A stretch of DNA of 64,000 bases from Azorinus chamasolen (Eukaryota > Mollusca > Bivalvia > Cardiida > Solecurtidae): contig OY755252.1 of NCBI GenBank assembly GCA_963576725.1, positions 45,175,552-45,239,551 of the forward strand, in the 5' to 3' direction. This document shows, in pieces, positions 21,814 through 32,482 of the stretch. Position 1 is the first letter of the stretch, and the number at the start of each line of letters is the position of its first letter. A program made the position numbers and the translations under genes. A model generated the notes under the pieces. It ran no database searches. It had not been told where the DNA came from and worked only from the letters and a program-made list of their open reading frames with translations.

Positions 21814-24800
21814 ATGCCACTCCGGATACTGCCCAGACTGCAACAGCAGAGGGAGATGCAGACAAGGCAGAACATCCAGGTAAACAGGTAACCAATAGTG
21901 AAAGTAAAGAATTGTCAAATGAAACTAGTTTGTCAGTCGATATTCAAGCAAATAATGTAGCTAGTACAGACAATATTGATTCTGAATCGGGGCCTGGTAA
22001 ATCGGTGGAAACCATTCCATCAAACGATTCAGTGAAAGACGAACATGACAAAGCTGCAAACAATGGCCATAGTGAAAGTTCTGTTGAAGAAACGGTAGGA
22101 GAAAATAATGAGACAGTTGCAGATGATGGTAAAGAAACCATAGTAGATAGCTTAGAATCATATACATCGGCATTGCTAACATTGACAAGAGAAAATGATG
22201 ATACAGATGACACAGATGTTGATGTTTGTGACTTGCAAACTGAAAATACCCAGGAAATCGTTCAGAATCTTTTGTCGACAATGGTATGTAATGTAGATGT
22301 TGAGGTTAAAGTTTCTGAACGTGTGCTAACAGACCAGTCTATGGCACCTGCATCCTCCACACGAATAAATACAGCCGAATCAGGTGATGATAAATCTGGA
22401 ATTGTCAAACAACCTATGTCTGATTATGAAAATACGGAACCGTCTTCAGATGATTTTGCAAGCGACAGTGATAACACAACAGCGTCGAACGACAAGGCTT
22501 TTAAAGTTCTAGCCATTTGGAATCAGGTTGCGCAGTCAAATGATACAGGTAGTGAAGTTTTATATGACCTAATTAGGCAGAAAATAAGCGAAGACAAATT
22601 CAAGAAGACTCCTGTAGCGACTGAGGCCATTCAGACAGACGATGTTGTCTCTGAAAACAATCAGGTGCCAGCCAGTCAATCAGTTGACAGTTTCAAAACA
22701 TCGAGTGAAGCGACTGAGGCCATTCAGACAGACGACGTTGTCTCTGAAAACAATCAGGTGCCAGCCAGTCGATCAGTTGACAGTTTTAAAACATCGAGTG
22801 AAAGTGTACAAACAGAATCACAGATTGAATCAAAAGACAGTAGTCAAGAGAACGACCATGCAGTGTCGGAAGAACGTGTTCAAACATATTCAGCATTACT
22901 AGAAACATCTGTAGGTAATCCCCCATTTGGTGAAAAAGAAAGTTCTAGTATAGATGCAGCTGGGGCCAGCCATATAGCTACTAAGGTACCCAAAGCTGTA
23001 GATGAATGTAAAACAGATCCAAATAAAGTAGATACAACTGATACAGAATGTATGACAGATGTTGTGTCGGAATTAAATTCTAATGCTCAGTCCTCATACC
23101 CAGATATTGTCACAAAGTCCGAAGATAAAATTGTTGCTGAATATCCAAACGATGCCAAAGCAGAAGCAGCCCAATCCGTCGTCAGCAACGTCACGAATCG
23201 TGTACCTGTTATCTCTGCAGAAAATACCAAATATCTAACTGATGCAATACATAAATTAAAATCGGCTGTGGAATCAAAGCGTATGACAAAAGAATTAACA
23301 GGTTCAAATATGTCGCAACAGACTAAAATCGACGAGGATGACATAGACAAAGAAACAACTGAGATAGCTAAAATAGCAACTGGTACTCAGTCGGAATCGA
23401 AAACATTTAGTCGTGAAAGTACACTTTCTCCTGATTCTGCTAGAGAATTAGAGAAAGCGGATATGGACACAACTCAATTTACAAGTGTACAGACTGAACT
23501 CGGTGCCCTAAACAAAAACACACCAGATAATAAAACACTAGAACCACCTGTTAAGACCGTTTCTACTCAAGCTTCTCAAATAGTTGCGCCCGTTACGCCA
23601 CAGAAACAAGTAGAGAATATTCTAGAAAAGGTTGATACTACACAACCTAATATTAGCAAAGAACAGAAACAAACAAACGTGAAAGAGACCGTGGTTACTG
23701 TGACCAAGAGTGCTACTGGAAATGCTTCAAAACCAAACGTTCACCTTGAGAAAACACCTGTTAAACAATCAGCGCCAGCGAAACAGAGACAGAAACAGTC
23801 CCCACAAACTGATGCCAAGAAAACACCTAGCAAACCCGCTTTGAAATCCCCACAGACAGGCGGAAAGCAAAGCTTCATTGACAACTTAATTGCAACAGGT
23901 GTTCCTATAGTTATTCCTGACGATGACGATGACGAAGAAGAGGAGAGCAATATGGACAATATGCCAAAAGCCCGATCCAACATATTTAAAATGAAATCAC
24001 AACAATATCGGCAACAACCCAGCAAAACGAAGTCCGCTGCAGCTGCGTATAAAAAATCTTTAGCTATGCCCGTGGCACCACCGAACTATAACCCTCAACC
24101 TGGAACATATCAAAGTAACCCAGTACCACAAAATCGCAGCGCGATTTCACCACAGCGAAGTTCCTTCCAACCGGATGGATATTTTCAAGAAGGCGGCATG
24201 TATAGCCCTACAAGTGACCCGTATCATACAGATGAGTTTGCACTGTCACCTTTAGCCAGTGAACACAGAACTCCCCAGTACGAGGACATGTGGAGTCCCC
24301 CACGTGGACAACTGTCATCAACAGATCCATATATGACGGCACCACGTCCGCCTGGTGCTAGTCCGTCTAGAATTGCAAGAGAACAGGAGGCCTTTTCGCC
24401 TACGCATCAGTATGCCAGTTCTCGGCCTTACACACCTGTTAAACCCAAGGAACCAGGCAGAAGGGTAACTTTTTCTCCAATGGCAAATGTCACTTACCAG
24501 ACTCCAAGCACACCACCAAGACATCCTTCACCACAAAGACAGAGAACACCTACACATACAGCAGTATCACCAAGAATGGCATCCCCAAGGAGCACACAAC
24601 AGATCTCGCATGTGAGGAGAAATATTGTTTCCCCACAACACAAATCTGATGTTCGTGCTGCAACTATAGGCAATAAATCAGCGCCAACCATTGTCATAGA
24701 TGATGATACGCCACCTGTCCGTGCTTCGCCAAAAGCATCTCAGAATACAATCGCTAGGCAAAAGTCAATGGCAAGAATCGCACAAGAACGAAAGGCAGTA

Positions 24801-25892
24801 GCAAGAATCATTCAAGAACAGCAGCAACTATCTAGAGGTGTCCAAGAACAACAGCAGATGGCAAAAAACATCCAAGGACAACATCCAATGACAAGAAACA
24901 TCCAAGGACAACAGCCAATGGCAAGAAACATCCAAGAACAATCAAAGGCAAGAACCATACACGAACAACAACCAATGACAAGAACCATCCAAGAACAACA
25001 GTCATTTGCAAGAACCATCCTAGAACAACAGCCAATGGCAAGAGCCATCCAAGAATCCAGTCAACCACAAAGTTTGCCTATTATCGCCAGTGTTACAAGT
25101 ATGGCTACAATGAACGAGCCTTCATTTAACCCAAAAGGTCCTGCTATCCTTACACAGGGAATGACTTTACCGGTTGCGGTAAGTCAACCGCAATACATTC
25201 CTCCTGCATCACCACGAGGAGACGCAATACAACGAGCCAATGAAAAGACACCAGTCAAACGCACGCGCTCTGATGAATCTATGTTGACTGGCGAAAGTCC
25301 TAGAGAGGAGCCTATTAGTAAACGGAGAAATACAGCAGGTGCAATATCGCTTTCCGCTGCATCAGCAAATATTGGAACAGGTGAGCAGTTAGGTCCGATA
25401 GTTGGAACTGAGACGATAGTAAAGGGTCAAGGTGAACAGAGCGCAGAGACCGTTTCGCCGAGTAAAGTTCCACCAGAAGTTGTCATTGATATTGATATTG
25501 ATGACAAGACACATTTTAAACGCCGTTTAAATATCGAGCAAGGGCAAATAACAGAAACCAGCCCTATGGCATCACCGGAAAGTGAAACCATCCCAATGAC
25601 GTCATCTCGCAGTGAGGATGTCATCTCTCCAGATTCCACGTTGACAACGCCGAGTTCGTCTACGAAATCAAAAGCAAAAAAGCATGCGGGCCGTCGGCGA
25701 AATTCTGCTGGTGGTAATTTTAGTTGTGGCGAGTGTGAGAAGACGTTCGCTTCTAAAGCAGGTTTGAAAGTTCACTTTAAGAAACACTCGGAGGAAAAAC
25801 CGTTCGAGTGTGATGTGTGTGGCAAGCACTTCACACAGAAGTCCAGTTTAAAGAAACACATATATACACATTTCAAGGACCAAGACAAGTGA
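21814..25892 (+). CDS. Alternative terminal exon 4: giant low-complexity exon ending in two C2H2 fingers
   Basis: One 4,079-bp exon, open from the acceptor (ATCATTTCAG at 21813, phase 1) to TGA at 25890: 1,358 codons. Residues 1 to about 1,300 are Ser/Thr/Gln/Asp/Glu-rich and look disordered. Features in order: a perfect-frame 93-bp duplication (22617-22802, 31 residues twice); acidic VPIVIPDDDDDEEEE near 23900; a Pro/Ser-Pro/Thr-Pro-rich stretch (about 24100-24620); TIVIDDD near 24690; a Gln-rich decapeptide repeat IQEQQxMAR (about 24765-25055); VVIDIDIDD near 25480; a basic run KSKAKKHAGRRR; then fingers CGECEKTF...FKKH and CDVCGKHF...IYTH with an unusual SEEKPF linker. Contact residues are S,A,G,V and Q,S,S,K. 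The hydrophobic-acidic motifs resemble SUMO-interaction motifs. The same acceptor phase ties it to the other three exons. No known protein was recognised outside the fingers. Confidence 0.88.
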
Positions 25893-26007
25893 TCTCAAAT
25901 TCTGAACTCTGCCAGAATTGATGTAGTAAGTTGGATGTGAACTGTTTGTGGTTTCTGTTGTATTATACTTCCAATTAACCCATATCCTATCGTTAATAAG
26001 ATCTGTG

Positions 26008-26207
26008 CTTAACTCTTTCAACGCTAAGAATTCAAATGGACTCTTCTAGATTTGACATTGGACCACCCTGTGTCGATTCTGGAAGGGTAAGTTTGCAATA
26101 AACTGTCAAATACAGCAAACGGTGCAGACCCTGCTCATAGGGTTTCACCAGGGGCTCTCTGATCTGGGTCTGGTTATTTAACTTGAATCCCGCATTATAA
26201 GGGATAA
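26008..26207. mobile_element. F/E-type element after exon 4
   Basis: CTTAACTCTTTCAACGCTAA ... GGTGCAGACCCTGCTCATAG/CTCTGATCTGGGTCTGG ... GCATTATAAGGGATAA. Holds AATAAA at 26097-26102, the first after the exon 4 stop. Confidence 0.65.
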
Positions 26208-26453
26208 CCCTTTCCTCCATGAATATTTGAGATTTTTTACTATATGAATATTCATAGACCGAGTTTGTTTTAATAATTACACACTAATAATGAATGTTGT
26301 GGCTGTGACAGCATCTTCAGAATCAGATCTATGATATGCCATAAGCAAACAGAACAGACCCTGATCAGACAGCTCCTACAGGAGTCGCCCGAACTGGTAC
26401 TACTATGTGTTCAAGGTAGCCAACAGTCGTCGCTATTAGGGAAAACGGTTAAA
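26203..26453 (-). mobile_element. A element
   Basis: ATAACCCTTTCCTCC ... CAAACAGAACAGACCCTGAT ... AACGGTTAA. Confidence 0.75.
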
Positions 26454-26526
26454 CACCGATTCATTGGTTCACGGTTCCTTCTGATTCGCTCAAGATGATG
26501 CGAAACTATTGACGGAGTACAGCCAG

Positions 26527-26725
26527 CTTGGATCCTGATCAGACACCGAGTTACTTTGTGTTTTATTTGGATCCTGATCAGACACCGAGTTACTTTGTGT
26601 TTTATTTGGATCCTGATCAGACACCGAGTTACTTGGTGTCTTATTTGGATCCTGATCAGACATCAAGTTACTTGGTATCTTATTTGGACCCTGATCAGAC
26701 ACCGAATTACTTTGGGTCTCATTTG
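26527..26725 (+). repeat. 39-bp tandem array of an E half-arm
   Basis: Five units of TGGATCCTGATCAGACACCG plus AGTTACTTTGTGTTTTATT, flanked by E remnants (GCGAAACTATTGACGGAG; GTTTGGAAATGCCAGTC). 39 = 3 x 13 keeps frames open on both strands; not considered a gene. Confidence 0.9.
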
Positions 26726-26909
26726 GATCCAAGATGTTTGGAAATGCCAGTCAGACCTCGCGTAGCAGAAAAATGGATTTAAACATTTTTTCTGTTCAAA
26801 ATTCATGTCAGTTTATTTCATTATATATCATGGTATCCGTTGGAGACGTAACCATCATATCTTGGTAAATATGCCAGAATTTGAAAGCTCAGATAATACG
26901 CGTAAATTG

Positions 26910-27090
26910 AAACATTTTCAAGAATATCTTCATTATTTCTCCACAAAACTCCACCTCTGTTGTGACCACTGTTTAGCCTCTTCTAGACGAGTCTACAGAG
27001 TGGTCACAACATAGGGTTTGGTGGAGAAATGAGGAGTTTAGTACAAATGTATTTGAATACGCATGTTTATATGTTGCTCTGTATCATCAA
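26910..27090. mobile_element. D hairpin element
   Basis: ACCTCTGTTGTGACCACTG ... GAGTGGTCACAACATAGGG ... GAATACGCATGTTTATATG. Confidence 0.75.
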
Positions 27091-27327
27091 ACACTCACAT
27101 TTGTTTTATAATGTGCATGGTTTTGTTGATAAGTCGTTGTAAATTGACACTGACGTGTGTAGATTTTTATGATATATTTATCCCACTTCATGTGTTCGGT
27201 TTTAAATCTCTTTATAGTACCTATTAGGCCCGGTCAATAGAAACATAATTTAAAGAAGAACATGAACATACTTGCAGTTCATCTTTGGTAAAATATAAAT
27301 GTTTATTTTACATGCTTTCGCAGAATG

Positions 27328-27445
27328 ACAGTAGGGAATCGACCATCAGTCGTCACCCCGTCTGTCTGTGTATGCCTGTCCGTCACGCTTTTTTGTCAAG
27401 CATTTTTTTGTCACACTTCTTCTGACAGATGATATGCACCTTCCT
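27328..27445. mobile_element. H6 fragment
   Basis: GTAGGGAATCGACCATCAG and CCCGTCTGTCTGTGTATGCC: opening of a modular element without modules. Confidence 0.5.
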
Positions 27446-27466
27446 TACGCGTCTTACATACCGGTA

Positions 27467-27760
27467 TACAGTTAAACTTCGATATGTCGAATATTAAGGG
27501 ACCATACAAATAACATCGATATAACTGAGGTTCGAGTTGTCCGATTTCTTATTCTTTCTCACGTCCACAGCTTAAAGCTGGTCTAAAGTAATGCTGAAAG
27601 CTCCAACAGAAGCTTTTGAACAGCATTACTATAGACCTGCATTAAGTTGTCACATGAATTTCTAAATAAACATGCTGATACATTTTAGAACAAGTATTTA
27701 TTGTAAATTGTTGAAGGACCGAGCTGTAAGTTTGAAATATCCCGAGTTCGAGGTTCAGGT
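27467..27760. mobile_element. C-e hairpin element
   Basis: TACAGTTAAACTTCGATATG ... AAAGTAATGCTGAAAGCTCC ... CCGAGTTCGAGGTTCAG. Same family as 46131-46440. Confidence 0.82.
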
Positions 27761-27799
27761 GTATATAATATGTAATAGCGCTGTTTCAAATAAACACTT

Positions 27800-27970
27800 G
27801 ACCTGGTATACAGAAACATTTTACGTCCTTGCAAACAGAGTAGACCTAGACCAGACGGTCCCAGTAGGATCCACCTCATCAGGGTCTGCTCTGTTTTCTC
27901 AATGAGTTGGGATTGTATAGGTCAGATTCTGCTGTTTCTGTCAAGACCAAAAAGTCCGGTGTTCATATGA
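27800..27970 (+). mobile_element. A element, 3' truncated
   Basis: Core GCAAACAGAGTAGACCTAGA/CATCAGGGTCTGCTCTG; the long arm stops near TCATATGAGGG. Confidence 0.68.
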
Positions 27971-28029
27971 GGGAACCATCTGTCTGTTGTCACGGTTACA
28001 CTGTTCTACTTTGTTCTCTCGTAGTTCGT

Positions 28030-28257
28030 TTAACCCATGCCCTCATAAGCTGTTTTAGACCCAACCTCTTCGAATGAATCTACCCAAAAGGAGCATTTAT
28101 TAGAGAAAAGTAAAAGTTTAGAATTTTGTAGTTTGAAACTATTGTGATAAATAGAGCATTTCTTCCTATAGGAGCAAATGCTCTATTTATCACGATGGTT
28201 TCAAGAAGTGGTTATTACAGAGGCATAGAAATGCGTATATATTGAGGAAGGGGTTAA
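28030..28257 (-). mobile_element. B hairpin element
   Basis: TTAACCCATGCCCTCATAAG ... TTCCTATAGGAGCAAATGC ... GAAGGGGTTAA. Confidence 0.87.
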
Positions 28258-28436
28258 AATATCATGTTTATGCTTTATTCTGTATTTTCTTTTTGTTTTT
28301 ACATTCATATTCTGTTCATATGGCTTGTCTTGTTATCACATGCTTTGATCTGACAAGGATTGGGTATAGACCTTATTCGTCTATTCTTAGTCCATACCTC
28401 ATATTTCTTTGTTAATGTGCAGATAAGATGCGTAGA

Positions 28437-28554
28437 TTAACCCATTCCCTCATGGGCTATTTTTAGACACAGTCTCTTTGAACAAATCTACTGAAAAGGG
28501 AGCATTTAGTTGAAAAAAGGGAAACAGTTAAAAGTATGCATTTTTAGCTCACCA
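28437..28554 (-). mobile_element. B left arm, truncated
   Basis: TTAACCCATTCCCTCATGGG ... GGAAACAGTTAAAAGTATGC; its stem and right arm are missing where H7 begins. Confidence 0.75.
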
Positions 28555-29772
28555 GAGCACAAAGTGCTCAAGGTGAGCTTTTGTGATACCCCTGTGTCCG
28601 GCGTCCGTCGTCCGTCTGTCCGTCTGTCCGTCAACAATTTCAAACGACTTCTTCTTTGAAACCGACTGCGCAATTGTAACCAAACTTAGTCAGATACATA
28701 CTGTTGGTGGGTGCTTCAAAAGTTGTTAAAAGATAGTGGGTGGGGCCATCGGTCTTGTTGCCATGGCAACCGTACACAATATCTAGAAAAATCTTCTTCT
28801 CCAGAATGACTTGTCCGATTTGAATATAGTTTTCACCAAAATGTTTCTCAGTTGATAGACTTCAAAAGTTGTTAAAAGAATTTTGATCCGGCAAAAAACA
28901 TGGCCGCCAGAGGGCGTGGTCATTTTTTCCGTATATGGTAATATGGAATTTTCATAGGAAAATCTTTAAAAATCTTCTTCTCTGAAACTATAAAGCCTAG
29001 ACCTTTGATATTTGGTATGTAGCATGATCTTATGGTCCTCTACAAAGATTGTTCAAATTATGGCCCCCGGGCCAAAAATGGCCCCGCCCAAGGGCTTATC
29101 AGTTTTTCATAGGAAAATCTTTAAAAATCTTCTTCTCTGAAACTGTAAGGCCTAGACCTTTGATATTTGGTATGTAGCATGATCTTATGGTCCTCTACAA
29201 ATATTGTTCAAATTATGACCCCCGGGCCAAAAATGGCCCCGCCCAAGGGCTTGTCAGTTTTTCATAGGAAAATCTTTAAAAAATCTTCTTCTCTGAAACT
29301 GTAAGGCCTAGACCTTTGATATTTGGTATATAGCATGATCTTATGGTCCTCTACAAATATTGTTCAAATTATGACCCCCGGGCCAAAAATGGCCCCGCCA
29401 AAGGGCTAATCAGTTTTTCATAGGAAATTTTTTAAAAACCTTCTGTTCTCAAACTGTAAGGCCTACACCTTTGTTATTTGTTATGTAGCATGATCTTATA
29501 GTCCTCAACAAAAGTGGTTTAAATTATGACCCCCGGGCCTCAAATGGCCCCGCCCAAGTGCTTATCAGTTTTTCATAGGAAAATCTTTAAAAATCTTCTG
29601 TTCTCAAACTGTAAAGCCTAGACCTTTGATATTTGGCATGTAGCATGATCTTATGATCCTCTATAAATATTGTTCAAATTATGACCCCAGGGCCAAAAAT
29701 GGCCCCGCCCAAGGGCTTATCAGTTTTTCATAGGAAAATCTTTAAAAATCTTCTTCTCTGAAGCTGTAAGGC
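28555..29772 (+). mobile_element. H7 modular element
   Basis: TAGCTCACCAGAGCACAAAG, GTCCGTCGTCCGTCTGTCCG; five ~150-bp modules each with CTTCTCTGAAACTGTAAGGC, TATTTGGTATGTAGCATGAT and GGGCCAAAAATGGCCCCGCC. Its right terminus is absent and an A fragment follows directly. Confidence 0.85.
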
Positions 29773-29868
29773 CATGACGAAAATTTCGTGTGTTCATGTT
29801 TCATTAAACTAATTAATATTTATGACGTCATTGTTTCTGCCATGAATATTCATGAAGTAAAGGGTTAG
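29773..29868 (+). mobile_element. A long-arm fragment
   Basis: CATGACGAAAATTTCGTGTG ... GAATATTCATGAAGTAAAGG; no core. Confidence 0.65.
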
Positions 29869-29877
29869 ATACTCACC

Positions 29878-30368
29878 TTTATTACCAGTCAGAGTAAATC
29901 CTTGGAATTTGATTGGTCAGTTTGCCAAAAACTGCCGGGGTGTACAGTACCGTATTCAGCGGCTTCCACGGAGAATACAGAATTATTCAAATTTGACGCG
30001 TGACGTCATTCGTTTTGCTTTTATTTTTAGCGTCGATTCGAAATTTCATATCGTCCTTACTCCAATAATTCTGGATGGATTACGACCAAATAATCGATAA
30101 TAAACGTAAAAAACTGTACCTCATACGTTCCTCAATTTAACAATTCAACTTATCAGTACAACGTGTTACCGTTAATATTTACAAGTGAAGTTTCAATTCC
30201 TCTGTTTCAATTCCTCTTTCGAAATTGCTCTGAGACGACGTCATATTTGCTCTGTGATGACGTCATGTTTTCTTTGTCATGTCGTCATACAATTAGAGAT
30301 CTAATGTCAGCAAAATTAGAGCTGTTCGTTTCTTAATTAGGTAAATCGGATCTCTGACTGGTAATAAA
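29878..30368. mobile_element. P element: 491-bp unit with 17-bp inverted ends
   Basis: TTTATTACCAGTCAGAG at 29878-29894 is exactly complementary to CTCTGACTGGTAATAAA at 30352-30368. The interior is unlike the other families here, with several TGACGTCAT. No coding frame recognised. Confidence 0.75.
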
Positions 30369-30371
30369 TTC

Positions 30372-30509
30372 GTTACACGGTTATTTGGCAGGGTGTACGG
30401 GCTGGTATGACCGGGTTAGATCCTGTATTTCCTTCGGCTAACGCCTCAGGAAATACAGGATCTAACCCGGTCATACCAGCCCGTACACCCTGCCAAATAA
30501 CCGTGTAAC
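30372..30509. repeat. G3 perfect 62-bp inverted repeat
   Basis: Arms 30372-30433 and 30448-30509 are exact complements (GTTACACGG ... CCGTGTAAC) around the 14-nt spacer TCGGCTAACGCCTC. Confidence 0.93.
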
Positions 30510-30577
30510 TAATATTATCTGTGGCTCTGTGTGAGTTAATGTTAATGCAGATTTGTAGATAAGGTGTGCACCAATAT

Positions 30578-30786
30578 ACTGAAAAACCTCGATTACTCGA
30601 AATTTTAGTATAGAACAATTTCGACCCTTTTTAGCAGATGGCTGCTTAATGCAGGGTGAAATTCATGCAGAAAGCTCCTCTAGGAGCTTTCTGCTTGACT
30701 TTAATCCTGCATTAAGCTGCCACCTGTCTTTAAAGATCGATTATGATACGTATTTTGGTGTTCGATTAATCTAGTCTTTACTGTAT
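30578..30786. mobile_element. C-f hairpin element
   Basis: AAAACCTCGATTACTCGAAA ... CAGATGGCTGCTTAATGCA ... GCTCCTCTAGGAGC ... TCGATTAATC...TTTACTGTA. Confidence 0.83.
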
Positions 30787-30796
30787 TGAAATCGTT

Positions 30797-31080
30797 TACA
30801 GTATAACCTCTCTTAACCGGAATTCTAGTAGATAATAATTCAGATACTTTTAGGCAGGTGGCTGCTTAATGCAGGATGAAAGTCATGCAGAAAGCTCCTC
30901 TAGGAATAACTCGTATACAGTCATTCGAACATACGATTATTCGAACACTAAAATACGTATTATTGTTGATCTCATCTAGGAGCTTTCTGCATGACTTTCA
31001 CCCTGCATTAAGCTGCCACCTGTCTCCAAGACCGATATTCATAGTAAATTTAACTGCCGGTTAAGAGAGGTTTTACTGTA
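30797..31080. mobile_element. C-b hairpin with a C-f half-arm in its apex
   Basis: TACAGTATAACCTCTCTTAA ... AAGCTCCTCTAGGA | 30905-30972 foreign (CGAACACTAAAATACGTATT) | TCTAGGAGCTTTCTGC ... GAGGTTTTACTGTA. Confidence 0.85.
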
Positions 31081-31182
31081 GTTCTCCTCTAAACCATATA
31101 TTGCTGTTAATTATTAGACTTGCTTATTGAATAGCAGCAACACAGGGTTTGGTGGAGAAATTGTAAAATTCGGACTTTTGTA

Positions 31183-31362
31183 GTACAGTAAAACCCCTCT
31201 AAATCGGATGATGAATTTGGCATACATATCGGTCTTGGAAACAGATGGCAGCTTAATGCAGAGTGATAGTTGCATTACTTGCACCCTGCATTAAGCAGCC
31301 ACTTACCTAAAAGTATTTAAATTCTTCTCTGCTAGAATTCCAGTTTAGAGGGGGCTTACTGT
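31183..31362. mobile_element. C-b hairpin, shortened
   Basis: TACAGTAAAACCCCTCTAAA ... ACAGATGGCAGCTTAATGCA/TGCATTAAGCAGCCACTTAC ... GGCTTACTGTA; apex deleted. Confidence 0.82.
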
Positions 31363-31610
31363 ATTTGAATAGGCAATGGACCGATTTAGTACTGTAAAAT
31401 ATTTAAAACAAAACAACGTGTTTCTACTCATTAGAAATGCATTGAAGATTCTATCCTAATGAGTAACAGCAAAATAGTATTGTGCGATACAATATTAAAA
31501 ATATATTACTTAGACTTCCGAAATCCGCATCTTATCTGCACCTGACCTGAACTTGGTTAAGATGCTAGTATAGTACCATATAACCAGGGCGTGTACTTAG
31601 TCACATTGCC

Positions 31611-31861
31611 GTAACACTATCCCTCATATAAACGCCCTTTCATGCGTTTGCAAACAGAGTATACCCAGATCAGATGGCTCCTATAGGAGCCATCTGACCA
31701 GGGTCTGCTCTGTTTGCTTATTGAGTTGACGGCTCTGTTTCTTTACTTTCTAAAATGGCTACAATGTTCTAACTTCCATATTTTGTTACAACTTATTATG
31801 TCTATGCATATTCAGTAGGTATCGAAATGTGGAATAAACACAGAACATGGAGAGAGTTAAC
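31611..31861 (+). mobile_element. A' element
   Basis: GTAACACTATCCCTCATATA ... GCAAACAGAGTATACCCAG ... GAATAAACACAGAACATGG ... GTTAA. Confidence 0.84.
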
Positions 31862-32181
31862 ACTTTACTCCATAGATACACATTTAAACGTTTTTGCAAA
31901 CAGAGTAGACCTAGATCAGCTTCTCTGTAGCTATCTGACCAGGGCAAACAGAGTAGACTCAGATCAGCTGCTGTATAGCTCTCTGACCGGGGCAAACAAA
32001 GTAGACCTAGATCAGCTACTCTATAGCTCTCTGACCAGGGCAAACAGAGTAGACCTAGATCAGCTACTCTATAGCTGTCTGACCAGGCATGTTCGGTTTG
32101 CTTAGTGATTAATATATGTCATGCTACAGTTCTCGCCATGGCTAAACTTCCTGTGTTATTATGTCAATATAAAAACATATG
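31857..32181 (+). mobile_element. A element with expanded core
   Basis: TTAACACTTTACTCC, then the 48-bp array, then GTTTGCTTAGTG and part of the long arm. Confidence 0.75.
31898..32090 (+). repeat. 48-bp tandem array inside an A core
   Basis: Four units of CAAACAGAGTAGACCTAGAT + CAGCTACTCTATAGCTCTCT + GACCAGGG. 48 = 3 x 16, so open frames run across it on both strands. Confidence 0.9.
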
Positions 32182-32390
32182 TACAGTAAAACCTCTCTAT
32201 AACGACCACTAAGTTATGTTAATTTAGTTGGTATTTTGGGCAGGTGGTTGCTTAAAGCAAGGTGGAAGTGAAACAGAATGCTCCTATAGGAGCGTTCTGT
32301 TTTACTTTCACCTTGCTTTAAGCATCCACCTGCCTTTAACACAAAATACTTGATGTAATTTAGTGGTCGTTATAGAGAGGTTTTACTGTA
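32182..32390. mobile_element. C-a hairpin element, complete
   Basis: TACAGTAAAACCTCTCTATA ... ATGCTCCTATAGGAGCGTTC ... AGAGAGGTTTTACTGTA. Confidence 0.9.
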
Positions 32391-32482
32391 TACATAATGC
32401 ATATTCCTAACTGCAGTACTGTTTCATAGATGTGTTTCTTGCCATGTTTAGATATAATTCAGGACTGTAGATAAAATATGTA

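Noticed and set aside
953..25892. Reading the four finger exons as one eight-finger protein
   Set aside because: Exons 1-3 each end in an in-frame stop and none has a donor before it that would keep the fingers.
26490..26782. Open frames on both strands with 13-residue repeats
   Set aside because: 39-bp array of an E arm; both strands being open is a property of the repeat.
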